In this document: positions 12,728 through 25,638 of the stretch, one piece after another
Position numbering within the stretch: position 1 is the stretch's first letter
How the letters are laid out: each line of letters begins with the position of its first letter
Assembly: GCA_027924645.1 (NCBI GenBank)
Contig: BSBN01000047.1
Coordinates: 9,176,001 to 9,240,000 of the forward strand
Reading direction: 5' to 3'
DNA from: Cunninghamia lanceolata
Lineage: Eukaryota; Streptophyta; Pinopsida; Cupressales; Cupressaceae
DNA: 64,000 nt
Made by a program: the position numbers and the translations under genes
Notes under the pieces: model-generated
What the model was told of the DNA's origin: nothing
Seen by the model: only the letters and a program-made list of their open reading frames with translations
Databases searched by the model: none

Positions 12728-13482
12728 GTGTTGAATTCTAGTGATGCATCAGGGTGGTATGATGACTTGAATACCTTTTTGATATCAGGAAAATATCCAA
12801 GTAAGATGAAATCTTCTCAAAGGAGAGCTTTAAAGATTAAAGCACAGAAGTACATGGTACAAGGAGGTCTTCTATTCAAGAAGAACCATGAAGGAATATA
12901 TTTAAGATGTTTAAACAGAACCGAAGCAAATAAGGTATTGTCAGAGTTACATGATAAGTATGGAGTTGCTCATGGTTCCCATTTAGCTACCACGCATAAG
13001 ATATTGAGAGTAGGATACTATTGGCCTACAATGTTTAAAGATATAGAGATTCATATTCGAAGTTGTCACACCTGTCAAACTACAACAGAAAAAGGAATGA
13101 ATCAGGCTAATCCATTACAGCTAGTGATTGAGTTTAGGCCATTTGTATAGTGGGGCTTAGATTTCATTAGGGTCATAAATCCTCCATCATCTGTAGGACA
13201 TAAGTTTATACTGATCGTGACTGACTACTATACAAGGTAGACTGAAGCCACATGTTGCAAGTTCTCTACTACTGAGGTAGTTATCAAATTCCTTGAAGAA
13301 AATGTCATAACAAGGTTTGGAGCTCCGTATTCACTAGTATGTAATAATGGCCCTGCATTTTCTTCTCTAAAATTTTCTAAATGGGCATTTGAATATGGGA
13401 TAGTTTTAAAAATTTCTTCAAACTATTATCCTCAGGGGAATGGGTTAGCAGAGTCCACAAATACGATTTTATTGGATATAAT
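12728..13482 (+). pseudogene. E1 integrase, N-terminal and core part
   Basis: The zinc-binding HHCC region is readable (H-D-K-Y-G-V-A-H-G-S-H, then CHTCQ near 13065). The catalytic core starts at WGLDFIRVINPP (first Asp near 13155). The second catalytic Asp is Asn in CNNGPAF (near 13345), and the Glu is present in GLAEST (near 13450). TAG stops at 13148 and 13238 replace Gln and Trp. The frame is cut by E2 at the ATAAT target site (13478-13482) and resumes at 25644. Confidence 0.87.
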
Positions 13483-16230
13483 TGTTATCACCAAGTTAAA
13501 CAAATCTGGGTGATAACAATTGAACTCCTACAGCACTAAGAAAATGCACAACATAACCAAATACAACAAGTATGACATACACAAATTCAACTGATCCTAG
13601 CAGAGGTGAGAAACAAGATGATTGAAAGGAACAATATGTTCACAGGCAATCATATGAAGATTCACACTAAAATAAAACTCAGTAAAAGAGGCAAAATAAC
13701 TTGCATATCTTTGATGAGAAGGCAAAGTTACAGTAGCAGAAAACTCTGTTTGGAAAACAGAAAAAGCCTAAATGCTAAAAATTTTCCAACCTTATTTACA
13801 ACTTACGAATGCATATATATAGCATTCCAAAAAATGCCCTAAGTCGGTTACAAAATTCATTCCATGAGCTGTAATAGGAAAATATCTATCTAAAGGGACG
13901 TCCACCTGCAGAAATTATGGTGTGGAAATATCTGGAACTGGGTAGGTGGGAGATATTCTGAGTCTTTAATGTAAGCTGATGCATCATCGATCTGTACCCA
14001 TGAATCGGTGGAAGATATTTGGGCATTGAATACGAGCATCTTCTGTGTCTATATTCAGCCATGAATATATAAAGTATCTGAAACAAGGTGGTGGAGAGAT
14101 ATCTTTTGTCATCAATGTGAGCTGCTGAACATCCTCCTGCAACAATGAATGCAACAAATATCTGCATCTGCCCAAAATGGTCGCTGAAATGTCCAGTCAC
14201 CCAAAACATGCAAATCCAGATCCAAAATTGAAAAGAGGGAGTATTCCCCTGAAAAGCCTGCCAAATGAAAGAGGAGGCAAAAACATGCATTTTTGCCTTT
14301 TGCAGCATGTGGAAATTTGCTAAAATAGAGGAGATATGGGCAGTCAAAGTTTTGGTCAACTGCCTGTATATATCACTTTGCATCTATGTATTATTCAGCA
14401 TCTGAATCAGCCTCTGAAACTACCTTTGGATATGCATAGCGCTTTGTATGTGCAAATGTATGTGTAAATGTACAATGTGTAAAGATACAATTGCAACATA
14501 CAATCGCAGGCCTTTTTACCTTTGTATCAACTTTTGCATGTATGCCCCCTAACACGTGGCACCACTTGATTCGTCGCTGAGCTAGTCTGAGAAGCATCAC
14601 TAAAAAAACTACATCTTCTTCCTTGCATCTTTTCTTTACATATCACATTGTATGTGCAAACATACAATCGCAAATATACAAACCATATGGAACTCAAGAG
14701 ATTATGAAGCAAGCTTGAAATTACCATCGGGTCTGGTTTGCATGTACCTTCTTTGTATGTTGGCACATACAATATACATAACATGCAAGTTTAACATCAA
14801 CCACTTTATCAATTGGATTGGGAGAAAATTAAAATCTGAGCCTTCTATCTTCATTCTTTGTATATCAGCATATACAAATGCCATATACATGCAAGCTGCG
14901 GACCCCAAAAGATCATTAACTGTATTTGAATTCCCATTCAGGTCCGCCTTGTATGTTTTCCCCTTATATGTCTCCTTTTGTATAACACAATATACAATGC
15001 CATATGTATGCAAGCAAATTATACATACAAACTGCAGAATTCTACCCTTTATCAACTAGAAAGTATGCTGCTTTCAGATCCGGCTTGTATATTAGGAATG
15101 CATATTTGATTGTATGTGCAAACATACAATCGCAAATATACAAGCAATGGGCCCCAGATTTGAACCACTTTCCCTTACATGTTGACTTTGTATATTTCCT
15201 TTGCATGTGCCCGATGTACATTCTGCTTTGTATGTCTGCAAGCCCCACCAAATGTATGTCGGCTCTGTACATTTTTCCTTTGCATGTTTCGATTGTGTGT
15301 TGGGAACATACAAACCCAACATACAATGCGCAGACTCCAAAATGACTTGCAAATGCAATTAACTATCTTTACCATGTCCACCTTGCACTTGTTCACTTGT
15401 ATATTTCTTCTTGTATATTGGACATACAATCGCCTTTGTATGTCGCCGATATGCAAAAGCCTTTGCATCTTTTCCTTGTATGTGACCCTTTATATCTCGC
15501 ATATACAATGTGACTTGTATGTAAGATACAATCGCATTGTGCATTCAATGGACCCACCAATTGCATCTTTGGCCTTGTATGTCAACTTGTATATCGGCCT
15601 TGTATGTGCGAACATACAACCCGATATACATTCTCCTTTTGCACATTGACCCTTGCATATTTGCCGATGCACAAAGGCTTTTGTATGCATTTCTTTGTAT
15701 GTTCCCGATGCATGTTTTTCTTTTTTTTTAACCCCTTCTATATCGGCTTTGTATATGCAAACATACAAAGTGAAATATACAAGCCACTGTTACACTTACC
15801 TTACTATATCGCACATGCATATCTCCTTGTATCTTTGGTGAAAGTCCTTTGTATGTTCTGTCGATTTACATTGCAAAATGTACATTCATCCTTGTATGTT
15901 TGTCGATTGCATCTAGGCCTTTGTATATTGCAAATGTATGTTCCAAACATACAATGGCGAATGTATATCTGAATGTACATTCAACAATGCATATTGAAAT
16001 ACAATCATGAAACTAAGAAATCCCAGCAATAGAAAATACTTGAACCTAAAAGATTTCTATGTTTTTTTGGGTTTTTTGCAAAGACTCTCTAGGTGAGATT
16101 TTAGGAAATTTAGCAAGGCAAAGCATGAGTAATTGAAGAATTTACGCCTTGTATGGTCATTTTCTAAAATATTTTCAAGAAAAATACAAGGTGAACTATT
16201 TGGCTCTAGATAGAGGAAAATAGGTCAACA
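13483..16230 (-). repeat. E2 3' LTR (left copy)
   Basis: Starts (plus strand) TGTTATCACC and ends GGTCAACA. It matches 22668-25638 except that about 224 bp present in the right copy (22678-22901) are missing here, joined at a shared TCACC, and a short inverted segment is added at 13509-13521. Most of 14430-15990 is the ATACAA/TTGTAT array. The overlapping Cys/Tyr/Ile-rich frames on both strands are products of that array and are not genes. Confidence 0.93.
14430..15990 (-). repeat. ATACAA/TTGTAT motif array in E2 LTR (left)
   Basis: Dense, irregularly spaced copies of TTGTAT(GT/AT) on the plus strand and ACATACAA in the other direction. By eye there are more than 25 TTGTAT and more than 15 ATACAA, often paired as short hairpins such as TTGTATGTGC...ACATACAA. 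In the element's own orientation the commoner form is ACATACAAG, the same as in the E1 LTR. It occupies the 5' half of the LTR, where U3 promoter and enhancer sequences normally lie. Confidence 0.8.
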
Positions 16231-16527
16231 ATTTGGCAACCTCTATGGGATGTTTGCCTGCTAAACAATTAGATTAGTGGACTTAAGCATCCATTGGGCA
16301 TGGAGTCATATAGAGACTAAAATTATATCTTGACAAACAATCTTGACCTTAGCAACTCAGCATATTAGCAGTGAAGAACATCTAGAAGACCAAACCAAGA
16401 CAAAATGCTGAAGGCAACCCCTCCAACTGTGCTAGACAATACTTAGGGAAAACAAAAAGGGATCTAAACTATTGTGCAACAGCACTTATTGAAAACAAGA
16501 AACCTAATCTACTAATTTACAAGGCAC

Positions 16528-17860
16528 TCATACCTCAAAACACCTCTTTAGGTGTATCCCATTCATTGGGATAGGCAAATTTTTTCCATCCATGCTTGAT
16601 AACTAAAATGCATTGTGCTCCTTGCATTCAGTAATGAGAAATGGGCCACTCCACATGTTGTCAAACTTGGAGTGCTTTCCTGGTCTGCTTTTCAACTAAT
16701 CCCATTTGACCACCATATCACCCTCCCTAAAGATTCTAGGAGTGGCCTTTTGATCAAAATTTCTTTTGTTCTGAAGTTGATGATACTTCATAGTTTTCAT
16801 AGCCCTATCTCTGATTTCTTGAAGCTCCATAAGCTAAGCATATCTGACAGTGATGGGATCCTCTTCTTCAAATATCTCCAGCTGATTCATGATATCAAGT
16901 GCTGGCAGCTCCATAGATATAGGCAATCTTACCTCTTTCCCATAAACTAACATATATGGGGAATTCCCAATAGACCTCTTGGGAGTTATTCTATCTGCCC
17001 ATAAGCATACTTCAGATTAGTGTGCCATGTCCTCTGGTTGTCTTCCATTGATCTTTTAATAACTCTTATGAGATTTTTATTTGTAGATTCAGCCAAACCA
17101 TTACCCTGTGGGTAATAATTTGATGAAGTATTCAAATAGATCCCATTCTTAATAGCCCAATCAGTTGTCTTTAATCCAACAAAGGCTAAAGCATTATCTG
17201 AGATAATTGATTCAGGTACCCCAAATCTAGATATCAAATCTTGGTAAAAATTCAAAATAGCATTTTCATTGGATTCCTTTAGAGTCACTGCTTCAGTCCA
17301 CCTTGTGAAATAGTCCGTAGCTATAAGTATCCACCTGTGGCCTACACTTGATGGTGGGTTAATGGGACCTACAAAATCAATCCCCCATGTCATGAAGGGA
17401 TGCTCTACTTGAATTGGCTACAGAGGTAAAGCTGGTAGCCTTTCTTTGCCTGCAAAAATGGCACATTTTACACATTTTCTAGCCCATGCATGGGCATCCT
17501 TGAATAACCTGGGCCAATAATATCTAGCTTTCATTATCTTACAAGTAGTAGTCTTTGGGGCAAAATGACCCCCTGTTGTTCCATCATGAAACTCATGCAG
17601 CACCTTGTCAGTCTGATCATTATCAATGCATCTTAACAATACACCGTTAAAATCTTTTCTGAAAAGGATACCATTTATTAAAACATATGGAATGGACTGC
17701 AGTCTAAAGTACCTCCTCTTGGTTCTATCTAAACCTACTGGACATTTACCAGTTTGCAAAAATTGAGTCATGTTATTAATCCAACTTGTGCCCACTACTG
17801 CTGTATAATCCTGAGGAGCATCTTCAATGGTCAGAAGCACCTCTTCTTCTTTTTCTACTT
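16528..17860 (-). pseudogene. E2 integrase
   Basis: Reads from about 17860 down to a TGA at 16528-16530. The HHCC zinc region (HEFHDGTTGGHF and CVKC, near 17590-17460) is intact. The core has all three acidic residues: Asp in MTWGIDFVG (near 17380), Asp in IISDNALAF (near 17195) and Glu in GLAEST (near 17090). The C-terminal domain follows in 16986-16531 (SPYMLVYGK, a WD-type beta-barrel segment, then NGIHLKRCFEV). Stops at the 17400-17417 junction and near 16700 interrupt it. This enzyme makes the staggered 5-bp cut and joins the cDNA ends. Confidence 0.9.
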
Positions 17861-17879
17861 CTTTTTCAGAACTGATAGC

Positions 17880-19290
17880 GAGTTATTCACTGAATCCTCT
17901 ATCTTTGACAAGCTTGGTTATCTTGATATCCACATCATATTCCATGAATTTGGTGATCCAACCAGCCCTTTTCTCATTAACATCTTTACTTAACAGGAAC
18001 TCTTTTATGCTAGGGTGAGCAACCATCAAATGTATTTTGTTATTAGAAACAAGATGCCAAAACTTCTTGAGGCTCCTTACCAATGCAAGGACATGTATTT
18101 CAATGAAGATATACCTTTTCTCATACTCCTCTAGCCCCTGACTAAAGAAAGCAATTAGCTGTTCAAAGCCGTCACTCTGCTGCTGTACCAGAATCACAGA
18201 GATTGTATCTAGACCACTGTAAGCATATAAAATAAAATCTTTGGAGAAGTCAGGATTTACCAGAGTTGGCGCAGCTGACAATGCTTCTTTTATGGACTCA
18301 AAGCTAAGTTTGGCCTTTGTTCTCCAACTAAAAACTATGCTCTTCTTCAACATAGACGTTAGAGGCTTCAATAGATTTACAATATTGGGAATAAATCTTC
18401 ACAGAAAATTAATTCTACCAATAAAACTTTGTAGTCCCTTCTTATGGCTGGGTAAAGACAACTCCAAAATAGCCTTTACTCTTTCAGGGTCAATGGTAAT
18501 GCCCTCCTTCGACACAATGTGCCCTAGCAGCTTGCCCTCATGCACAGCAAAAATGCATTTCTTAGGATTGAGCAATATCCCAAACTCTTTGTATCTCTCA
18601 AATACCTACCTTAAGTGGGATAAATGCTCAGTTGTATTCTTAGAAAAAATCGTGATGTCGTCAAGGTACATCAGCACCAATTTATATAGCAAACCCTTCA
18701 AAGCCATATCCATAGCTCTCTGAAAAGTAGAACCAACATTTGAAAGACCAAAAGGCATCCTTTTGTAGGCCATGGTGCCCCATTTAGTGGTGAAAGTAGT
18801 TTTAAATTGATCTTTCTCCTTGACTAACACTTGATTATAGCCAGAATATCCATCAAGCAAGGAGAATCTTTTAGAACCAGCCACCACCTGTAGAATTTGC
18901 TCCATTGAGGGCAGCGGGTAGTGGTCTTTTAGGGAGGCTCTATTTAGGTCTCTGAAGTTGACACACAGCGTAATCTCCCCATTCTTTTTTCTCACAGGAA
19001 CAAGGTTGGAGACCTAAGAAGTATGCTTGATTGGGAAAATGATCTTTCCCTTGATCAACTTAGTCAATTCTTTAATCATCAGGGGTTCTAGCTTCGGGTT
19101 TAGAGGTCTTTGTTTTTGCCTCATAGATTTTGTACCTGGTTCTAATTCTATGGTATGTTGGGCGATATGAGGGTCAAATCCTTTTAGGTCTGAATAATCC
19201 CAAGCAAACACATCTTCAAACTCTTGACAAAGAGCAATAAAAGCCCTCCTATCCTAAGGTGAACAAATTTTACCTATTTTGAGAAGCTTC
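17880..19290 (-). pseudogene. pol: E2 reverse transcriptase and classical RNase H
   Basis: RT motifs on the minus strand: IIFPIKHTS (near 19020), NGEITLCVNFRDLNRASLKD, FSLLDGYSGYNQV, MPFGLSNVGSTFQRAMD, and the active site YLDD at 18657-18668. The connection region (KPLTSMLKK near 18370) is followed by the RNase H fold. In that fold the first catalytic Asp is Tyr (ILYAYSG in place of the family YTDAS) and the later Asp position reads VAHPS. A TAG/TAA-type break near 18604 and one near 19012 separate the open segments. The RT catalytic residues survive. Confidence 0.9.
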
Positions 19291-19451
19291 CCTTTGAAAA
19301 TTTCTAGCTCCTTGTAATGTTCCTCTTTGACCTACATGCTGGTTTTGCTCTTCTTCAGCTGATCATCAGTGCCAAAAATAGATTCCAAGGTTACCAACCC
19401 TTTGGGCAGCTTGTTTTTCCTTAACTGAATAACTTGGCCATCATCATATTG

Positions 19452-20030
19452 CTATTTGAGTTTATCCTGATTCATAATGGAAAACTCATCCTCCTCTAAC
19501 AGAAAACACAGGATCTGCTCATCACTCTCAAAAACCTGCCAATGAATATTATTGTCAGGTATAGAGGGCCTATCAACTATTTTTACATGAGGTTGCACCT
19601 TTTCTCTTTGAATATCACTGGGGATGTCAAACTTAGCCCTAATTGCAGCTAACCTATCTGCATGACAGTTCTGATTTCTTGGAATAGAGATCATATTGAA
19701 AGCCTCAAACTCTTCAATCATATCCCATACCCTATGCTTGTAGCATTTCAAAACATCATTTTTTGTAACATACAGCCTTCTCACCTAATTTACAATGAGT
19801 TCACTGTCACCATAGACCTGTAAACAACTAATTTTCTTCTTTCTTGCCCACTGCAAACCTTGGATCAATCCTTCATACTCAACAGTGTTATTTGTGCATG
19901 AAAAAGAAAAATGGAAAGCAGCATAATATTTTTTACCTTGTGGAGACACAAGCATTGCACCACCACCAGATCCATTACTATTCCTAGATCCATCAAAATA
20001 CATTTTCCAAACCTCATTTTGTTGTTCTAT
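19452..20030 (-). pseudogene. E2 second RNase H (archaeal-like), upstream of RT
   Basis: The most intact of the three. It reads WKMYFDGSRNSNGSGGG (Asp, near 19990), SCTNNTVEYEGLIQGL (Glu, near 19880), VYGDSELIVN (Asp, near 19815) and NCHADRLA (Asp, near 19660), so all four acidic positions are present. A single TAG at 19785, where Gln is expected, divides the domain. It sits between protease and RT in the same frame. The linker to RT runs 19451-19290 and is degraded. Confidence 0.87.
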
Positions 20031-20960
20031 TTGTTGTTCTACATCCTTTACAAGGCTCGGAATTGTTGTTTCAGGCTCATGTAGTATGTAAACCCCCATA
20101 CCAGTTTCTTGGATGTGCCCCTCAGGATCATCTACAACATTTTCAGAGGTCCACTCCTTTAACAACACCTCTGGTATACTTTCAGATTGTAGCTCTAGAG
20201 CAGCAACAAGCTCATGATCATAAGAAATAATGCAATTTGCATTAACAACACTTGGAACATAAGGCTCTATGTGATGATTTGAAAGCAATTCAGATTTTAG
20301 AGTCACTTTTGTGCCATATCCGGTCCTGAAAAACATGTGGGACCAGTTCAAGGATAAATATCCTCCTATCTTGGCTGTGAACTCTCTTGACAAGCACATG
20401 GCAAAATAAGGAGGCAAATCTATGATGAACACCTCCTAAGAAATGGAAACATTTGGTCAAGTGTGCAGAGTGAGACCTAAGTCTTTGATGACACCCACAG
20501 TATTAATAGTTGTGCCATCTAGTTGAAGCACACCCTTCTCAAGGGGTCGGTATTTCAATCCTAATTGATCTGCAATCTACTTTGACATCACAAAACTACT
20601 TGCACCACTATCCACCATGCAGTTATGTACCAACTTGTCTCCAATTATTAATGACACATAAAATGGGAGTGGTTTAGCACTTTTGTTTGGTTGTTTGTGA
20701 TTATCCTAAGATGAATTGGTAAGGACAGTCCTATTTGGGTCAGTAGTTGTATCATTGGGCACTTTTAAATCGGACAAGGCAGATTGCAATATGTCCTTTT
20801 GGCCTGGGATGGCTAGAGAATCCCACATAGACATGGTCACATTCATCTTTTTCATATTTTCAATAATATTGAAAGATGGAGTGACACTTACCTTTTGTTG
20901 TGACTTTGTAGCAATAGTATCAGCCTGTAAATGAGGCATTTCCCTTGCTGTTGCTAAAGT
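20031..20960 (-). pseudogene. E2 protease with linker
   Basis: The linker (MKKMNVTMSMWDSLAIPGQKD, about 20855-20790) matches the segment before protease in E1 and E4. The protease active site MVDSGASSFVMS is at about 20620-20585, followed by a TAG where Gln is expected (near 20580). It continues to SREFTAKIGGYLSLNW near 20380, the family's end-of-protease region. A variable acidic linker then leads to the RNase H domain. Catalytic Asp-Ser-Gly is intact. Confidence 0.85.
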
Positions 20961-21199
20961 ATTTCTTTGTAAAATATGGGGAGTCTGGGATGCAGAAGCA
21001 TCAGTAGGTCCTTTTCCTCTATTTGCTGCTTGATCTACCTCATAACCCCTCTTCTTGGCTCTTGTATTCGCCGCAACTGGAATATTATTGTTGTTTATAC
21101 CACAGAATTCATCTTCTTGCCAATTTATGAAGGCAGAATCATTCTGAGGTTGCTCCTACTGTTGTACAACCCCATCATTAGGTGTGCTTGGTTGTGAGA

Positions 21200-22495
21200 C
21201 TACAACACTCTATACCATTAAGGCCTAATTTATAACTCCATTTGAACAGGCTTCCTGACTGTGTGGCTAATTGCATGGAAAACACCATTTGTATTCAACT
21301 GCAAGGTTATTCTGAATAGGGACAAGGTCCTTAACATCATTAATGGGCACCGGGTTTTAAGGCTGGAAAGGCCTCTGGTTCATGTTCTACTTGGTACCCT
21401 GGTAATTGCTTTGATATGGAGGCCTGTTGGCCTGATATGGTTGGTTTTTCCCTTGAGGTTGTGGCTGATAAGGCTGCCTGCTTTGGGACTGCTACTTTTT
21501 GATGTTTACTAGCTCATTGCCAAAAGTTTGCAGGATGCTCTCTATTTTTTGTTGGCTATTTTTAATATCTTTCAACTCTTGTGATGAGCTAGAAGTAGCA
21601 TTTTCAGAATTGGCAGCACTTGGTAATGTGCAGTAGTAGGTAAAGGGGCAAAATATGGAATTGGTAAGGGCATTGAAGCTTGAATCTCGGGGAAGATGGG
21701 CATTGGTGGTCTAGGTGCTATTTTTTTGGCTTGAATCAGGCTATTCTCTGCTCTAATAGCTATTTCATATGCATCAGGTAAACTAGTACCTCCTAATGAT
21801 TGTATCATTACTGAAATATCACTATTTAGGGCTTTCAAAAAATATAGAAAAGCATATTCAACTGGAGGCCTTACCATGGTAGGAATTCTGTCCCATTTCT
21901 TCTGAAATCTGAAGTTGAAATCCATCATTTGCTCCTAGGGAGCTCTCTTTATTGGAGTCATCTGTTCAACCAATGACAAATTGTCTGATTTATCTTGAAA
22001 TTACTTATTTAACTTATCACCTAGATCATCCCAGGTTGTAATGGTTTGTACTGGTAAACTCCTAAACTATTACAATGCTTTTCCCTTAAAAGAGGTAGCC
22101 AGCAGCTTGATGGCTACATTTTCTTGGGTTATATGATGAACACCGCATAGAGAAGCTGCGTCTCTAATGTGCTCAATAGAGGTAGTTTGATTCTCCCATG
22201 TGAAATAAGGCAGACTCTTCAAAGCTGCCATAGGTATGACGTCATGTATTGTTAAATTCAATGGGCTGCCCCCATCAAAAGCCACAAATGGCTAATTTCT
22301 TTCCCCTGGAATGGCTGAGGGTAGATTTGCTTGAGCTGCTACAAGAACTACAGGGGCAACTGGCTTGAAATTTGGTGGAGTTGATTGTATTCTTTTAGAA
22401 ATTGGAGTCCTTGCTACAACCCTACTCTGTCTTCTAGGTGGAGATATCTACAAGTAATCAAATGAACTTAAACTCTGAGTTTGAATCTTTCTCAT
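21200..22495 (-). pseudogene. gag: E2 gag
   Basis: The start codon is taken at 22495 (minus), about 150 bases after the PBS, reading MRKIQTQSLSS. The Gag core appears at 22285-22070 (MAALKSLPYFTWENQTTSIEHI, then TQENVAIKLLATSFKGKAL) and 21928-21572. A CCHC zinc knuckle (W-C-F-P-C, stop, P-H, then C) lies at about 21240-21285; its single TAG replaces Gln. Stops at 22069, 22293 and 22451 and a frame change near 21950 make it non-functional. Confidence 0.82.
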
Positions 22496-22643
22496 ATAAT
22501 GTAATAGTAGAACTGATCTGCTTGTCTTTCCTCAATAGAAGTTGCCAGATATGCAGGTTTTAACCTCTTACAGGTCTGAAAATCACTAGCTACACATCAA
22601 AACTAGTAACAAAAGGTAGTATTTGGATTATTTTCTAACTCTT

Positions 22644-22665
22644 GAGTCCCACCGGGCGTGCCAAA
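22644..22665 (-). other. E2 primer-binding site
   Basis: On the minus strand, TTTGGCACGCCCGGTGGGAC and two further bases begin two bases after the 5' LTR. It is the best-preserved copy of the PBS class shared by E1, E2 and E4, typical of Tat/Ogre-like elements. Confidence 0.85.
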
Positions 22666-22667
22666 GT

Positions 22668-25638
22668 TGTTATCACCTAGATTTACACCCTTGCTGCAGT
22701 TGTAAAACTTCAGCAATCTGGAGTAACATGGGAATGATCTCTAAGTGTGGGACTTTGTTAAATGAGATCAGACCTCCAGAGAAGGCTGGCTTCCTTAATT
22801 GGTTATCACCTAAAACTACTAAATCTTAAGAGGAAAAGGGAGAAGGAATGCTTTTGAATGAAAGATGAAATGAAAAACTTGAAAGTAAAGGGTGATTCAC
22901 CAAGTTAAACAAAAAAACTCCTACAGCACTGAGAAAATGCACAGCATAACCAAATACAACAAGTATGACATACATAGATTTAACTAATCCTAGCAGAGGT
23001 GAGAAACAAGATGATTGAAAGGAACAATATGTTCACAGGAAATCATATGAAGATTCACACTAAACTAAAACTAAGTAAAAGAGGTAAAATAACTTGCATA
23101 TATTTGATGAGAAGGCAAAGTTACAGTAGAAGAAAACTCTATTTGGAAAATAGAAAAATCCTAAATGCTAAAAATTTTCCAACCTTATTTACAACTTACG
23201 AATGCATATATATAGCATTCCAAAAAATGCCCTAAGTCGGTTACAAAATTCACTCCATGAGCTGTAACAGGAAAATATCTATCTGAAGGGACGTCGACCT
23301 GCATAAATTATGGTGTGGAAATATTTGGAACCGGGCAGGTGGGAGATATTCTGAGTCTTTAATGCAAGCTGTTGCATCATCGATCTGCACCCATGAATCG
23401 GTGGAAGATATTTAGGCATTGAATATGAGCAGCTTCTGTGTCTATATTCAGCCATGAATATATAAAGTATTTGAAACAAGGTGGTGGAGAGATATCTTTT
23501 GTCATCAATGTGAGCTGCTAAACATCCTCTTGCAGCAATGAATGCAACAAATATCCGCATCTGCCCAAAATGGTTGCTGAAATGTCCAGTCACCAAAAAC
23601 ATGCAAATCCAGATTTGAAATTGAAAAGTGAGAGTATTCCCCTGAAAAGCCTGCCAAATGAAAGAGGAGACAAAAACATGCATTTTTTCCTTTTGCAGCA
23701 TGTGAAAATTTGCTAAAATGGAGGAGATACGAGCAGTCAAAGTTTTAGTCAACTGCCTGTATATATCACTTTGCATCTATGTATATATCACTTTGCATCT
23801 GTGTATTATTTGGCATCTGAATCAGCCTCTAAAACTACCTTTGGATATGCATAGTGCTTTGTATGTGCAAATGTATGTGTAAATATACAATGTGTAAAGA
23901 TACAGTTGCAACATACATTCGCGGGTCTTTTTACCTTTGTATCAACTTTTGCATGTATGCCCCCTGACACGTGGCACTACCTGATTCGTCGCTGAGCTGG
24001 TTTGAGAAGCATCGCTGAAAAAATTGCATCTTCTTCCTTGCATCTTTTCTTTGCACATCGCATTGTATGTGCAAACATATAATCGCAAATATACAAACCA
24101 TATGTAACTAAAAGATTATGTAGCAAGCTTAAAATTACCATGGGGTCTGGTTTGCATGTACCTTCTTTGTATGTTGGCATATACAATGTACATAACATGC
24201 AAGCTAGACGTCAGCCACTTTATTAATCGGATTGGGAGAAAATTGAAATCTGGGCCTTGTATCTTCATTCTTTGTATATCGGCATATACAAACGCCATAT
24301 ACATGCAAGTCGCAGACCCAAAAAGATCATTAACTATATTTGATTTCCTAGTCGGGTCTGCCTTGTATGTTTTCCCCTTGTATGTCTCTTTTTGTATATC
24401 GCAATATACAATGCCATATGCATGCAAGCAAATTATACATACAAACTGCAGAATTCTGCCCTTTATCAACTGGAAAGTATGCTGCTTTCAGATCCGACTT
24501 GTATATTAGGAATTCATATTTGATTGTATGTACAATCATAAATATACAAGCGGTGGGCCCCAGCTTTGAACCACTTTCCCTTGCATGTTGACTTTGTATA
24601 TTTCCTTTGCATGCGCCCGATGTGCATTTTGCTTTGTATGTCTGTGGGCCCCACCAAATGTATGTCGGCCCTGTATATTTTTCCTTTGCATGTTTCGATT
24701 GTATGTTAGGAACATACAAATGCAACATACAATGTGTGGACTCCAAAATGACTTGCAAATGCAATTAACTATCTTTACCGTGTCCACCTTGCACTTGTTC
24801 ACTTGTATATTTCTTCTTGTATATCGGACATACAATCGCCTTTGTATGTCGTCGATATGCAAAAGCCTTTGCATCTTTTCCTTGTATGTGACCCTTTGTA
24901 TCTCTCATATACAATGCAACTTGTATGTAAGATACAATCACATTGTGCATTTAGTAGACCCCACCAATTGCATCTTTGCCCTTGTATGTCGACTTGTATA
25001 TCGGCCTTATATGTGTGAACATACAACTCGATATACATTCTCCTTTTGCACATTGACCCTTGCATATTTGCCGATGTACAAAGGCTTTTGTATGCATTTC
25101 TTTGTATGTTCCCGATGTGTGTTTTGCTTGTATGTTTAACCCCTTGTATATCGGCTTTGTATATACAAACATACAAAGCGAAATATACAAGCCATTGTTA
25201 CACTTACCTTACTATATCGCACATGCATATCTCCTTGTATCTTTGGCGAAAGTCCTTTGTATGTTATGTCGATGTACATTGCAAAATGTGCATTCATCCT
25301 TGTATGTTTGCTGATTGTATCTAGGCCTTTTCATATTGCGAATGTATATTCCAAACATACAATGACGAATGTATATGCGAATGTACATTCAACAATGCAT
25401 ATTGAAATACAAGCATGAAACTAAGAAATCCCAGCAATAGAAAATACTTGAAGCTAAAAGATTTCTGAGTTTTTCTGGGTTTTTTGCAAAGACTCTCCAA
25501 GCAAGATTTTAGGAAATTTGGCAAGGTAGAGCATGAATAATTGAAGAATTTATGCCTTGTATGGTCATTTTCTAAAAGATTTTCAAGGAAAATACAAATT
25601 AAACTATTTGGCTCTAGATAGAGGAAAATAGGTCAACA
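22668..25638 (-). repeat. E2 5' LTR (right copy, full length)
   Basis: 2971 bp with TG...CA ends (plus strand TGTTATCACC to GGTCAACA). It contains the unshortened segment 22678-22901 missing from the left copy and a second ATACAA/TTGTAT array at about 23850-25410. It adjoins the PBS on its left and the ATAAT TSD on its right. The open frames in it are not genes. Confidence 0.93.

Larger units (their letters stand above)
13483..25638 (-). mobile_element. E2: Tat-like Ty3/gypsy LTR retrotransposon inside E1 integrase
   Basis: A complete minus-strand element bounded by LTRs 22668-25638 (5') and 13483-16230 (3'), with perfect TSD ATAAT at 13478-13482 and 25639-25643. Internal order on the minus strand: PBS, gag, protease, archaeal-like RNase H, RT, classical RNase H, integrase. 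Removing E2 and one TSD copy joins the E1 integrase frame. It has no long 3' ORF: only about 300 bp (16231-16527) separates integrase from the 3' LTR. It is younger than E1 by nesting and keeps more catalytic residues than E1. Confidence 0.95.

Noticed and set aside
14391..15972. Overlapping open frames on both strands, Cys/Tyr/Ile-rich, repeated at 23977-25324
   Set aside because: They arise from the ATACAA/TTGTAT array inside the E2 LTRs, occur in several frames on both strands and match no protein pattern.
14430..15990. CRISPR-like array
   Set aside because: Motifs are 6-9 bp, irregularly spaced and in both orientations, inside an LTR of a plant retrotransposon; there are no constant repeats or spacers.
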